A stretch of DNA of 64,000 bases from JAUVKT01 sp942491535 (GTDB lineage Bacteria; Bacteroidota; Bacteroidia; Bacteroidales; VadinHA17): positions 186,001 to 250,000 of the forward strand of contig CALOBV010000006.1 in assembly GCA_942491535.1 (NCBI GenBank). The letters are read 5' to 3'. The position numbers and the translations under genes were made by a program. The notes beneath the pieces are model-generated. The model made no database searches and was not told the DNA's origin. It saw only the letters and a list, made by a program, of their open reading frames with translations. Below, one piece after another: positions 16,455-24,500 of the stretch. Each line of letters begins with the position of its first letter. The first letter of the stretch is position 1.

Positions 16455-17761
16455 TGAGTACCTTTGTAATAGAAGGAGGAAGAAAACTTTCCGGAAATAT
16501 AGAGCCTCAGGGAGCAAAGAATGAAGCATTGCAGGTTATATGCGCTGTTCTGCTTACTTCCGAAAAAGTTACTATACATAATATTCCTGATATAAGGGAT
16601 GTTAATAGACTTATCGACCTTATAGCAGATATAGGGGTTGAGGTAAGAAGAGAGACACACAGCAGCGTTTCGTTCAAAGCAACCAGCATCGACGATAAGT
16701 TTCTCCAATCACCGGAGTATATTCAGCTTAGTTCATCATTAAGAGGTTCTGTCATGCTTCTTGGCCCCCTCCTTGCCCGACAGGGATTTGCCACAATGCC
16801 AAAGCCGGGAGGAGATAAAATTGGAAGAAGAAGGGTTGATACCCATTTTACAGGTTTCAGTAAGCTTGGCGCTGATTTTCACTTCGACGCTGAGAATTGC
16901 CTCTACTCGGTCAAGGCAGATAAACTGAAAGGAGCATATATTCACCTTGACGAAGCCTCTGTTACCGGAACTGCCAATATTATTATGGCTGCTTCACTGG
17001 CTGAAGGCAGAACAACCATATATAATGCCGCCTGTGAGCCCTATATTCAGCAACTTTGTAAAATGCTGGTTTGCATGGGTTCTAAAATTGATGGGATAGG
17101 ATCAAATCTTCTTCATATAGAAGGAGTTCGGTCTCTTTCCGGATGTACCCATACCATACTGCCGGATATGATTGAAACCGGATCGTTCATAGGAATGGCA
17201 GCTATGACTCAATCTGAGCTAACAATAAAGAATGTCTCTTACGAAAACCTTGGGATAATTCCTGAATCATTTAAAAGATTGGGGATAACCCTGGAAAGAA
17301 GAGGTGATGATATTTATATTCCAGAACAAAAGAATTACGAAATAGAATCGTTTATCGACGGATCCATAATGACAATTGCAGATGCAATATGGCCCGGGCT
17401 TACGCCAGACCTCCTGAGTGTATTCCTGGTTACTGCAACACAGGCAAAGGGGTCTGTGCTAATTCATCAAAAAATGTTTGAGAGTCGCCTGTTCTTCGTT
17501 GATAAATTAATCGACATGGGTGCCCAGATCATACTTTGTGACCCACACAGGGCGACGGTAATAGGCCATAACAGAAAAATAAACCTGCGTGGAACCATAT
17601 TGACCTCTCCCGACATTAGAGCTGGCGTCGCCTTGCTTATCGCAGCCTTATCGGCCGATGGTGAGAGTACAATACATAATATTGAGCAAATAGATCGTGG
17701 TTACCAGGAAATTGATGTCAGGCTTAATGCCCTGGGAGCCAATATAAGACGAACAGAATAA
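16454..17761 (+). CDS. murA: UDP-N-acetylglucosamine 1-carboxyvinyltransferase, Asp-type active-site loop
   Basis: First committed step of peptidoglycan synthesis: enolpyruvyl transfer from PEP to UDP-GlcNAc in the cytoplasm. 435 residues. The N-terminal GAKNEALQVICAVLL has the usual KN substrate lysine. The flexible loop reads MPKPGGDKIGRRRVDTHF, with Asp121 where E. coli MurA has Cys115. The Cys-to-Asp form is known to be active and insensitive to fosfomycin, so intrinsic resistance is expected. Later motifs (VTGTANIIMAASLAEG, LPDMIETGSFIGMAAM, SPDIRAGVALLIAAL) are standard. It is translationally coupled to DUF4290 and followed 13 bp later by ridA. Confidence 0.96.
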   Translation: MSTFVIEGGRKLSGNIEPQGAKNEALQVICAVLLTSEKVTIHNIPDIRDVNRLIDLIADIGVEVRRETHSSVSFKATSIDDKFLQSPEYIQLSSSLRGSVMLLGPLLARQGFATMPKPGGDKIGRRRVDTHFTGFSKLGADFHFDAENCLYSVKADKLKGAYIHLDEASVTGTANIIMAASLAEGRTTIYNAACEPYIQQLCKMLVCMGSKIDGIGSNLLHIEGVRSLSGCTHTILPDMIETGSFIGMAAMTQSELTIKNVSYENLGIIPESFKRLGITLERRGDDIYIPEQKNYEIESFIDGSIMTIADAIWPGLTPDLLSVFLVTATQAKGSVLIHQKMFESRLFFVDKLIDMGAQIILCDPHRATVIGHNRKINLRGTILTSPDIRAGVALLIAALSADGESTIHNIEQIDRGYQEIDVRLNALGANIRRTE

Positions 17762-17774
17762 TTCACTTAAAAAA

Positions 17775-18149
17775 ATGCAATTATTTAATTCCCCAAATGC
17801 ACCTGCTCCCGGTGGACACTACTCACAGGCCGTTATCCATGAGGGTCTGATATATATTTCAGGGCAGTTACCCATTAATCCATTTACCGGCGGAAAAGTA
17901 AACGGTTCTATTGAAGAACAAACCCTGCAGGTTCTGGATAACCTTAATACTATTCTTAAAGATGCGGGTACAGACAAAAAAAAGGTTATTAAGTGTACCG
18001 TATATATATCCGACATTACTTTGTGGGGAAAGGTAAATGAGGTTTACAGTGATTTTTTTGGCAAACATAAACCTGCCAGGGCTGTTGTACCTGTCAAAGA
18101 TCTTCATTTCGGTTTCCTGATCGAGCTGGAGGCCATTGCAGCAATCTAG
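17775..18149 (+). CDS. ridA: RidA family reactive intermediate/imine deaminase
   Basis: Hydrolyses reactive 2-aminoacrylate and related enamines made by PLP enzymes. 124 residues, the full family length. Hallmarks are the N-terminal PNAPAPGGHYSQAV, GLIYISGQLPINPFTGG, and the C-terminal KPARAVVPVKDLHFGFLIELEAIAAI, with the conserved R (active-site arginine) in PARA and E in ELEA. The third gene of the DUF4290-murA-ridA run. Confidence 0.94.
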   Translation: MQLFNSPNAPAPGGHYSQAVIHEGLIYISGQLPINPFTGGKVNGSIEEQTLQVLDNLNTILKDAGTDKKKVIKCTVYISDITLWGKVNEVYSDFFGKHKPARAVVPVKDLHFGFLIELEAIAAI

Positions 18150-18233
18150 AATTACCCGATAAGTTTTTTCCCTTTCTTTGAACAAAAGGTTCTTAATTTT
18201 ATTTAATAATTAAGAATCAATATATTAATACTA

Positions 18234-19034
18234 ATGGATCACAACCTGATTTTTGAAAAACTCTGGAAAGAGTATAGCGAAACCAATCCAAGTGCAAACC
18301 ATATCCACGCTTTGCTTGAAGAAAACGGAGAGAAGATAATTAACGATCATGTAGCTTTCAGAACATATGATATTCCTGGAATAGATATGGAAGCCTTATC
18401 ATCTCCATTTCTAAAGGCTGGCTATGTTGAAAAGGGTCAGTATTTCTTTGAAAAGAAGCGCCTCAGGGCAAAGCATTATGAACATAGCTCCGACCCCCTT
18501 GCTCCAAAAGTGTTTATCAGCGAGTTAATTACTTCTGATTTCAGTGAAGCTGTTCAGGCAGCGGCCAGAAAAGTGGCTGAACAAACACTGGCCAGTATAA
18601 AAAGCTCTGATGATATTATTTTTGCACTCACTCCGTGGGGAAGAACCAGTTATGAAACTTATAAGAAGCTTCTTGAAGAATCAGAATATGCAGCCTGGAT
18701 GTATGTATGGGGTTTCAGGGCAAATCACTTTACAATCTTTATAAACTACCTTGAAAAATACTCCTCAATAGAATCATTAAACAAATTCCTGAAGAGTAGC
18801 GGATACATACTGAATACCTCGGGAGGAGAGATTAAAGGAACAAAAGAGCAGCTGCTAAAACAATCCTCAACCCTTGCCGATATGGTTAAGGTTAAGTTTC
18901 TTGAAGGAAGCTACCAGGTACCCTGCTGTTATTATGAGTTTGCTGAACGATTTGAAAAGTCTCCAGGAGAGCTTTATACCGGCTTTATTGCCAGTTCGGC
19001 CGACAAAATTTTTGAAAGTACAGATTCCAGATAG
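18234..19034 (+). CDS. DUF1338 (HglS/2-oxoadipate dioxygenase-like) protein
   Basis: 266 residues with DUF1338 features. NDHVAFRTYDIPGIDM holds the first metal-ligand His. HYEHSSDPLAPKVFISELITSDF holds further His and Glu. WGFRANHFTIFINYL holds another His, and VPCCYYEFAERF is near the end. Members are non-haem iron enzymes; characterised ones turn 2-oxoadipate into 2-hydroxyglutarate in lysine catabolism. Shorter forms like this one are of uncertain substrate. No lysine-pathway neighbours are present, so only the fold and likely metal centre are supported. Confidence 0.8.
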   Translation: MDHNLIFEKLWKEYSETNPSANHIHALLEENGEKIINDHVAFRTYDIPGIDMEALSSPFLKAGYVEKGQYFFEKKRLRAKHYEHSSDPLAPKVFISELITSDFSEAVQAAARKVAEQTLASIKSSDDIIFALTPWGRTSYETYKKLLEESEYAAWMYVWGFRANHFTIFINYLEKYSSIESLNKFLKSSGYILNTSGGEIKGTKEQLLKQSSTLADMVKVKFLEGSYQVPCCYYEFAERFEKSPGELYTGFIASSADKIFESTDSR

Positions 19035-19102
19035 ATGATTTGTCTAATGCTAGAGACGAAATATGATAGTTGATGAAATATTTAGAATCTCATCTTTCTC
19101 AT

Positions 19103-19912
19103 TTATAAAAACTTTTCCCGGTTATGTTTCGAAGGATCAATAAATTTTCCTGACGTATCCACTTCAGTTAGTAGTATCCCTGTTTTATTCCTGGCTAGTT
19201 TTTTCTTAACTATTCCATCGGGCTGTACAAGGAAGGATCCCATGCTGCTCTCCCTGTTACATGCATTTGATCCGCATATCCATAAATAGTTATTGGCGGC
19301 ATTACTTCTAACAGCCCCCATAATAAGGGATCCATGATCTCTGCCTTCTTTTTGATATACCTCAGGATCAACATTTGCATCGTACCATGATTGGAAAATA
19401 AGATCTACACCCATGCTCTTATACTCCCTGTAAAGTTCAGGGTAGCGCCATTCATGGCAGATTAATGATCCACACCTGATCCCATTTATCGAGAATATGA
19501 CAGGGTCAGAACCAGGACTAAAATAATCTACATCATCTCCACTGTCACCGGAAGTAAGTAACCTCTTATCATACCTGCACTTCATGTTACCTTCGGCGTC
19601 AATTACAAACAATGAATTAAGTGGCAACTCAGAATTATTGCTAAACCAGTAGCCCCCTACAATGATCCATACTCTTAATTTTGCAGCAATACGAGCAATT
19701 TTGTCAAGAGCTTCATTCTGTTCTATCCACCTGCTTTCAAGATACTCTGTGAACTCCACACCAGCATAGCCGCTAAGGTTACATTCCGGAAAGAGAATGA
19801 CATCAGCCCTCTTAGCGGCAGCAATTTTAATCTGTTTAATACTTATAGCAAGGTTCTTACTTATATTCCCGGATAAGCTATGCTGACAAACTGCAATCTT
19901 AAGTGTGCTCAT
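19103..19912 (-). CDS. Carbon-nitrogen hydrolase (nitrilase superfamily)
   Basis: 269 residues. The catalytic triad is in place: Glu43 in ILFPECNLSGYAG, Lys116 in CRYDKRLLTSGD, and Cys152 in GSLICHEWRYPELYREY. It probably hydrolyses an amide of a small molecule in the cytoplasm; the substrate cannot be read. The usual RxP or deaminated-glutathione signatures are not obvious. The gene is single. It is divergent from grpE across a gap that holds a pyrimidine-rich tract and a possible heat-shock motif. Confidence 0.88.
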   Translation of the reverse strand: MSTLKIAVCQHSLSGNISKNLAISIKQIKIAAAKRADVILFPECNLSGYAGVEFTEYLESRWIEQNEALDKIARIAAKLRVWIIVGGYWFSNNSELPLNSLFVIDAEGNMKCRYDKRLLTSGDSGDDVDYFSPGSDPVIFSINGIRCGSLICHEWRYPELYREYKSMGVDLIFQSWYDANVDPEVYQKEGRDHGSLIMGAVRSNAANNYLWICGSNACNRESSMGSFLVQPDGIVKKKLARNKTGILLTEVDTSGKFIDPSKHNREKFL

Positions 19913-19989
19913 TATCTTTAATGATTATTGAACCAATATAGTAGATTTTAGAACCAATATAAGATTCTAAATATCCGGATAAATATTCT

Positions 19990-20070
19990 CTCCTTTCCCT
20001 TCCTCTTTGCCCTTACCCCCTCTTTCCTCTCTCGCTCTCGCCCTCCTTTGCTCTTACCCCTTAGCCTCTT
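19990..20070. repeat. Pyrimidine-rich low-complexity tract
   Basis: About 80 bp almost wholly C and T on the plus strand, made of CTTT, CCCT and CTCTC words. Purine-rich on the other strand, it resembles the ladder part of the tract inside pnuC. No coding frame is supported. It fills most of the nitrilase-grpE gap, just upstream of the possible heat-shock motif. Confidence 0.6.
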
Positions 20071-20075
20071 TTTCA

Positions 20076-20090
20076 TGTCAATTTGTCCAT
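20076..20090 (+). promoter_or_regulatory. Possible heat-shock motif upstream of grpE
   Basis: TGTCAATTTGTCCAT, 62 bp before the grpE ATG, resembles the repeated TGCCATTATGTCAT upstream of hsp20 (44177-44222). The shared pattern is TGYCAWTWTGTC. A common regulator of both heat-shock loci is inference. Confidence 0.4.
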
Positions 20091-20151
20091 ATCATAAGCC
20101 TTGGCAGAGTATTTGATCCTCGACAGTAGGTTTTTTAATAATGAAAGTTTG

Positions 20152-20796
20152 ATGGCAACAAGTAAAGATTCAAATAAGGTGAATAAAAAGGTTGACAATA
20201 CAGTCGATAATGCTGATAACAAGAATGTTAAAGCAGACGACAAGAATATCGACGAGGCGGCAAATAAAAACAATCCGGGAAAAAAGGAGCAAAAACATGC
20301 CAATAAGAAAAAAGCCTCAGGAAAAGGAAGCGCAAAAAAAACTGACAGCAAAGCAAGCTTTGAGCTAACAGCAGAGGAAAAATTGGCAGAAGCACAGGAT
20401 AAGTATTTAAGACTGTCTGCTGAATTCGATAATTACAGGAAGAGAACCCTTAAAGAAAAAATGGATCTTACCAAAACAGCAGGTGAATCTATAATAAATA
20501 ACCTCCTTCCGGTAATGGATGATTTCGACAGGGCTCTTCAGTTAATGGAAGAAGTTAGCGATTGCATAGCGATGAAAAAGGGTATAGATCTTATACATGC
20601 AAAGTTTAGTGAATTTCTGAAAGGAAATGGAGTAAAGGAGATAGAGGCCCTGAATAAGGAATTCGACACCGACCTCCACGAAGCTATTACAAAAATACCC
20701 GCACCCGACAAGAAACTGAAAGGCAAGGTTGTAGATGTAATCCAGAAGGGCTATTATCTTAACGACAAGGTTATGAGATATGCAAAGGTTGTGTGA
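20152..20796 (+). CDS. grpE: Nucleotide exchange factor GrpE
   Basis: Releases ADP from DnaK. 214 residues from ATG 20152 (MATSKDSNK); an upstream TTG frame at 20101 is unlikely. Residues 1-75 are a low-complexity Lys/Asp/Asn/Ala tail (VDNADNKNVKADDKNIDEAA). The conserved core follows: a long coiled coil (AEAQDKYLRLSAEFDNYRKR), VMDDFDRALQLM, and the C-terminal beta wing (PDKKLKGKVVDVIQKGYYLNDKVMRYAKV). It is followed 55 bp later by dnaJ. dnaK is not in the window. Confidence 0.95.
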   Translation: MATSKDSNKVNKKVDNTVDNADNKNVKADDKNIDEAANKNNPGKKEQKHANKKKASGKGSAKKTDSKASFELTAEEKLAEAQDKYLRLSAEFDNYRKRTLKEKMDLTKTAGESIINNLLPVMDDFDRALQLMEEVSDCIAMKKGIDLIHAKFSEFLKGNGVKEIEALNKEFDTDLHEAITKIPAPDKKLKGKVVDVIQKGYYLNDKVMRYAKVV

Positions 20797-20851
20797 TTGG
20801 GGAATAAGAATCGGAAACCGGATACAGGAAGTCAGAACTAACAAATACAGG

Positions 20852-22003
20852 ATGTCAAAAAGAGATTATTACGAGGTACTTGAAGTTTCAAAGAGTGCTA
20901 GTAAGGAGGATATTAAAAAGGCTTACAGGAAGAAGGCCATTCAATATCACCCTGATAAGAATCCTGGTGATCCCGGGGCAGAAGAGAAATTTAAAGAGGC
21001 TGCAGAAGCTTACGAAGTACTTAGTGATGAAAACAAGCGAGCCCGTTACGACAGGTATGGTCATGCCGGTATGGGTAATTCGGCTGGATTTGGAGGAGCG
21101 GGTATGTCGATGGATGATATCTTTTCTTCATTTGGAGATATATTTGGCGATGCTTTTGGCGGGTTTGGTGGATTTGGAGGTTTTGGAGGTGGAAGAACGA
21201 GGGAAAGAGTAAACAAAGGATCCAATCTAAGAGTAAAGGTTAAACTTACCCTTGCCGAGGTAGCAAAAGGTGTAGAAAAGAAAATTAAAGTAAAAAAATA
21301 TGTTTCCTGTGATGTATGTGGAGGATCTGGAGCAGCAGATGATAATAGCTTCAGTACATGTTCAACATGCCAGGGAGCAGGCAGGGTAACCAGGGTTACA
21401 AATACTATTCTCGGCCAGATGCAAAGTGCATCTATCTGTCCATCCTGCGGTGGTGAGGGTAAAATTATAACCAAGAAGTGTAACACCTGTTTTGGTGAGG
21501 GGATTATAAAGCAGGAAGAAGTCATAACCATAAAAATTCCTGCCGGGGTTGGAAAAGGGATGCAGCTTACCGTAAGCGGTAAAGGAAACGCTGCACGCAG
21601 AGGTGGAGTGCCGGGGGATCTTCTGGTGATGATAGAAGAGGTTGAGGATGACAACTTATTAAGAGAAGGTAACGATCTGATATACAACCTATTCATTAGT
21701 GTGCCGGATGCAATACTGGGTACCCAGGTTGAGATACCAACAGTAGAAAACAGTGTAAAAATAAAGATAGAGCCCGGGACACAGGCAGGAAAAATTCTCA
21801 GGCTCAGAGGGAAGGGAATTCCCGATGTTAATGGTTATGGTACGGGAGATCTCCTGGTAAACATAAATGTATGGATTCCGAAGACCCTGACTGTTGAAGA
21901 ACAGAAACTTATAGAGAAGATAAAAGGATCCGAGTCTTTTACTCCCCAGCCAGGTAAGGGAGATAAAGGATTCTTTGAAAGGATGAGATCATACTTTGAA
22001 TAG
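20852..22003 (+). CDS. dnaJ: Chaperone protein DnaJ
   Basis: Stimulates DnaK ATPase and hands over unfolded clients. 383 residues from ATG 20852. The J domain at 4-68 contains the HPD motif (YHPDKNPGD). The Gly/Phe-rich linker GGFGGFGGFGGG is at about 100-115. Four zinc-centre repeats follow: CDVCGGSG, CSTCQGAG, CPSCGGEG, CNTCFGEG. The C-terminal client-binding domains include LTVSGKGNAARRGGVPGDLLV and LRLRGKGIPDVNGYGTGDLLV. It is co-directional with grpE and ends at a hairpin (22058-22087). Confidence 0.96.
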   Translation: MSKRDYYEVLEVSKSASKEDIKKAYRKKAIQYHPDKNPGDPGAEEKFKEAAEAYEVLSDENKRARYDRYGHAGMGNSAGFGGAGMSMDDIFSSFGDIFGDAFGGFGGFGGFGGGRTRERVNKGSNLRVKVKLTLAEVAKGVEKKIKVKKYVSCDVCGGSGAADDNSFSTCSTCQGAGRVTRVTNTILGQMQSASICPSCGGEGKIITKKCNTCFGEGIIKQEEVITIKIPAGVGKGMQLTVSGKGNAARRGGVPGDLLVMIEEVEDDNLLREGNDLIYNLFISVPDAILGTQVEIPTVENSVKIKIEPGTQAGKILRLRGKGIPDVNGYGTGDLLVNINVWIPKTLTVEEQKLIEKIKGSESFTPQPGKGDKGFFERMRSYFE

Positions 22004-22057
22004 AGATCACCCGCTTATAATATCCACTTACCGATTAAAATAATCAATATATATATT

Positions 22058-22087
22058 AGCCCTTAACATAGATACTGAGTAAGGGCT
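22058..22087 (+). terminator. Terminator-like hairpin after dnaJ
   Basis: AGCCCTTA and TAAGGGCT form an 8-bp stem with a 14-nt loop, followed by an AT-rich stretch (ATTTATATTATATTTA). The T run is imperfect. It separates grpE-dnaJ from the ABC operon. Confidence 0.6.
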
Positions 22088-22131
22088 ATTTATATTATAT
22101 TTACATTCGATAAACCTGAAAACTATAATAT

Positions 22132-23055
22132 ATGACACTTTTAAGGGCTGAAAATGTTAGAAAACAATACAGCAACCACCTGGCTCTTGACGATGTTTCT
22201 TTAGAGGTCCCAAAGCAAAGTATCTATGGACTCCTTGGGCCTAATGGAGCCGGAAAGACAACTCTCCTCAGGATAATTAACCAGATTACTGCTCCCGACA
22301 GTGGAAGAGTATTTCTGGATGGTCATCCACTTGCTCCATCAGACCTGCTTAATATTGGTTATCTCCCGGAAGAGAGAGGCCTGTATAAGAAAATGAAAGT
22401 CGGCGAGCAATCAATCTATCTGGCAATGCTAAAAGGACTCTCAAGGAGTGAAGCAATAGTAAAATTAAAGGAATGGTTTACTAAATTTGAAATTATTGAC
22501 TGGTGGGATAAGAAAGTTGAGGAACTATCAAAGGGTATGCAGCAGAAGATTCAATTCGTAACAACTGTTTTGCATGAACCTAAGTTACTCATCTTCGATG
22601 AACCTTTCAGCGGATTTGATCCAATAAATGCCAACCTTCTCAAGAATGAAATACTGAGGCTCCGCGATAAGGGTGCAACAATAATCTTCTCAACCCATAA
22701 TATGGGTTCAGTTGAGGAACTATGCGATCATATTACTTTGATCGATAACTCAAAATCGATACTCGAAGGAAGTGTCGAAACTATCAGGAAAGAATGGGCC
22801 GCTAATGAATATATTGTTGAATTTGAAGGCAAGGCTGAAATCAAAACCAACTCTGTTTATGAGATACTATCAAATGAACAGAAAGAGGACAAATCAAGGC
22901 TACACCTCAAAGCCGCAGTAGAAAAGAGTGAGAATAAAATCATTGGCGATATGCTTAAAGCAGGTAATGTGCTGTCTTTTAATCCTGCTCTTCCCTCTAT
23001 GAATGAGATATTCATCAGGGTTGTTGAGGCAAATGTGAAACCTTCGAACAAATAA
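22132..23055 (+). CDS. ABC transporter ATP-binding protein (NatA-like)
   Basis: ATPase of an ABC-2 type exporter. 307 residues: Walker A GPNGAGKTT at about 36-44, Q-loop region YLPEERGLYKKM, signature LSKGMQQK, Walker B LLIFDEPFSGFDP, and H-loop STHNMGSVEELCD. The C-terminal 80 residues form a DUF4162-type extension (GSVETIRKEWAANEYIVEFEG). It is followed 11 bp later by its permease. The NatAB-like pairing suggests export of Na+ or another small substrate, but nothing in the sequence fixes the substrate. Confidence 0.92.
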   Translation: MTLLRAENVRKQYSNHLALDDVSLEVPKQSIYGLLGPNGAGKTTLLRIINQITAPDSGRVFLDGHPLAPSDLLNIGYLPEERGLYKKMKVGEQSIYLAMLKGLSRSEAIVKLKEWFTKFEIIDWWDKKVEELSKGMQQKIQFVTTVLHEPKLLIFDEPFSGFDPINANLLKNEILRLRDKGATIIFSTHNMGSVEELCDHITLIDNSKSILEGSVETIRKEWAANEYIVEFEGKAEIKTNSVYEILSNEQKEDKSRLHLKAAVEKSENKIIGDMLKAGNVLSFNPALPSMNEIFIRVVEANVKPSNK

Positions 23056-23066
23056 AACCAAGTGCT

Positions 23067-24428
23067 ATGTCCAAGACATCAATAATAATAAAAAGAGAAT
23101 ATACAAGCAGGGTTAAAAAGAAGTCATTTATAATAATGACAATCCTCGCACCCCTTCTATTTGCCGGATTAATGGTAATACCAGCTCTTATTATGGATAG
23201 CGATGACAAAGATTTTAAAAAGATCGCTGTAATAGAAGACGGGTCAGACCTTTTCTCGGGTGTCATCCCAAATACCAAATTTCTAGAATTCGATTACCTT
23301 GGTGATGTTGATATTGAGACTCTGAAAGATAACTTTGAGGAAGCTGGATATTATGGGATACTTTACATCTCTCCCACACTTGTTAATGTTCCAAATGCAA
23401 TTCAACTTATATCTGCCAAACAACCACCCCTGGATGTTACCGAACACATTGAACGATCACTCGAGAAACATATTGAGTCTGAAAAGATGGCTCAGTTTGA
23501 TATCGAGAATCTTGACGAAATACTGAAGAGCATTGAGACCAATGTTAAGGTTCAGACAATTCGTATTGATGAAAGTGGCGAGACTAAAGAGACTAACACG
23601 GGAATAGCTATGGCCCTTGCATATATAGGTGCTTTTATGATGTATATGATTGTGATTCTCTATGGTGTGCAGGTTATGAGAGGTGTGTTCGAAGAAAAGA
23701 ATAACCGGATTGTAGAAGTGATAATATCATCAGTAAAACCCGTTCAATTAATGATGGGTAAGATTGTTGGTATTGCCCTTGTAGGACTCACTCAGTTTGC
23801 CATCTGGATAGTGCTGACATTCGCAATAGTCTTTGTTGTTAAAGGAGTCCTGATTCCTGAGGATAGTACTCAGATGACAGAGATGGTTTCGCAAAACCTT
23901 ATGCAGCAGTCGCCTGAAGCAGCGGCAATACTGGAAAGTACATCAACCGGAAATATAAGTGATAATCCAGAATTTGTGAGACTGTATAATAGCTTTATGA
24001 ATTTTAACTGGCCCCTGGTTATAATATCATTTATTTTCTATTTCATTTTTGGATATCTCTTATACGCCTCAATCTTTGCCGCGATAGGCTCAGCTGTAGA
24101 TTCCGAAACAGATTCGCAGCAGTTTATGTTCCCGGTAATGCTACCAATAATACTTGGATTATTTATAGCTATGGGCACAATGGAAAACCCCGAAAGCTCA
24201 CTTTCTTTCTGGGGATCGATGATCCCATTTACTTCGCCCATTGTGATGATGGCACGTATACCATTTGATGTACCTATATGGGAAGTAGTACTTTCAATAG
24301 TGATTCTGGCAGCAACATTCCTGGGATTCGTATATCTTGCTGCAAAAATCTACAGGACAGGAATACTGATGTATGGTAAGAAAGTTACCTTTAGGGAAAT
24401 GATTAAGTGGATCAGGTATAAAGGATAA
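23067..24428 (+). CDS. ABC-2 type transporter permease (NatB-like)
   Basis: 453 residues with an N-terminal membrane helix (FIIMTILAPLLFAGLMVIPALIM) and a large extracytoplasmic domain of about 140 residues. Five more helices follow, including MALAYIGAFMMYMIVILYGVQVMRGVFEEKNNRIVEVIISS, which is the conserved ABC-2 EEKxxRIxE coupling segment. It forms the exporter with the ATPase just upstream. The substrate is unknown. The following 70-bp gap holds a short AT-rich repeat, then the response-regulator gene in the same direction. Confidence 0.9.
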   Translation: MSKTSIIIKREYTSRVKKKSFIIMTILAPLLFAGLMVIPALIMDSDDKDFKKIAVIEDGSDLFSGVIPNTKFLEFDYLGDVDIETLKDNFEEAGYYGILYISPTLVNVPNAIQLISAKQPPLDVTEHIERSLEKHIESEKMAQFDIENLDEILKSIETNVKVQTIRIDESGETKETNTGIAMALAYIGAFMMYMIVILYGVQVMRGVFEEKNNRIVEVIISSVKPVQLMMGKIVGIALVGLTQFAIWIVLTFAIVFVVKGVLIPEDSTQMTEMVSQNLMQQSPEAAAILESTSTGNISDNPEFVRLYNSFMNFNWPLVIISFIFYFIFGYLLYASIFAAIGSAVDSETDSQQFMFPVMLPIILGLFIAMGTMENPESSLSFWGSMIPFTSPIVMMARIPFDVPIWEVVLSIVILAATFLGFVYLAAKIYRTGILMYGKKVTFREMIKWIRYKG

Positions 24429-24429
24429 A

Positions 24430-24500
24430 ATAGTTTAGAGGTTGAGAAGTTTAACTGTTTAGCTTCTAAACCACTAAACCACTAAACTACAAAACTACCA
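24430..24500. repeat. Degenerate CTAAACCA/TTTAG repeat
   Basis: The gap between the ABC permease and the response regulator consists of short words TTTAGAGG, TTTAACTG, TTTAGC and then CTAAACCA, CTAAACCA, CTAAACTA, CAAAACTA. The two halves are roughly complementary, so the transcript could fold into a long imperfect hairpin. A similar tract lies at 27150-27190. Confidence 0.55.

Noticed and set aside
20102..20117. Possible sigma-54 promoter before grpE (TGGCA...TTGAT)
   Set aside because: The -12 box has TTGA instead of TTGC. A chance match of this quality is likely, and heat-shock genes are not usual sigma-54 targets in this phylum.
21061..21696. 211-codon minus-strand frame opposite dnaJ
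   Set aside because: It mirrors the Gly/Phe-rich and zinc-repeat part of dnaJ. Its proline-rich composition is the expected shadow of glycine codons.
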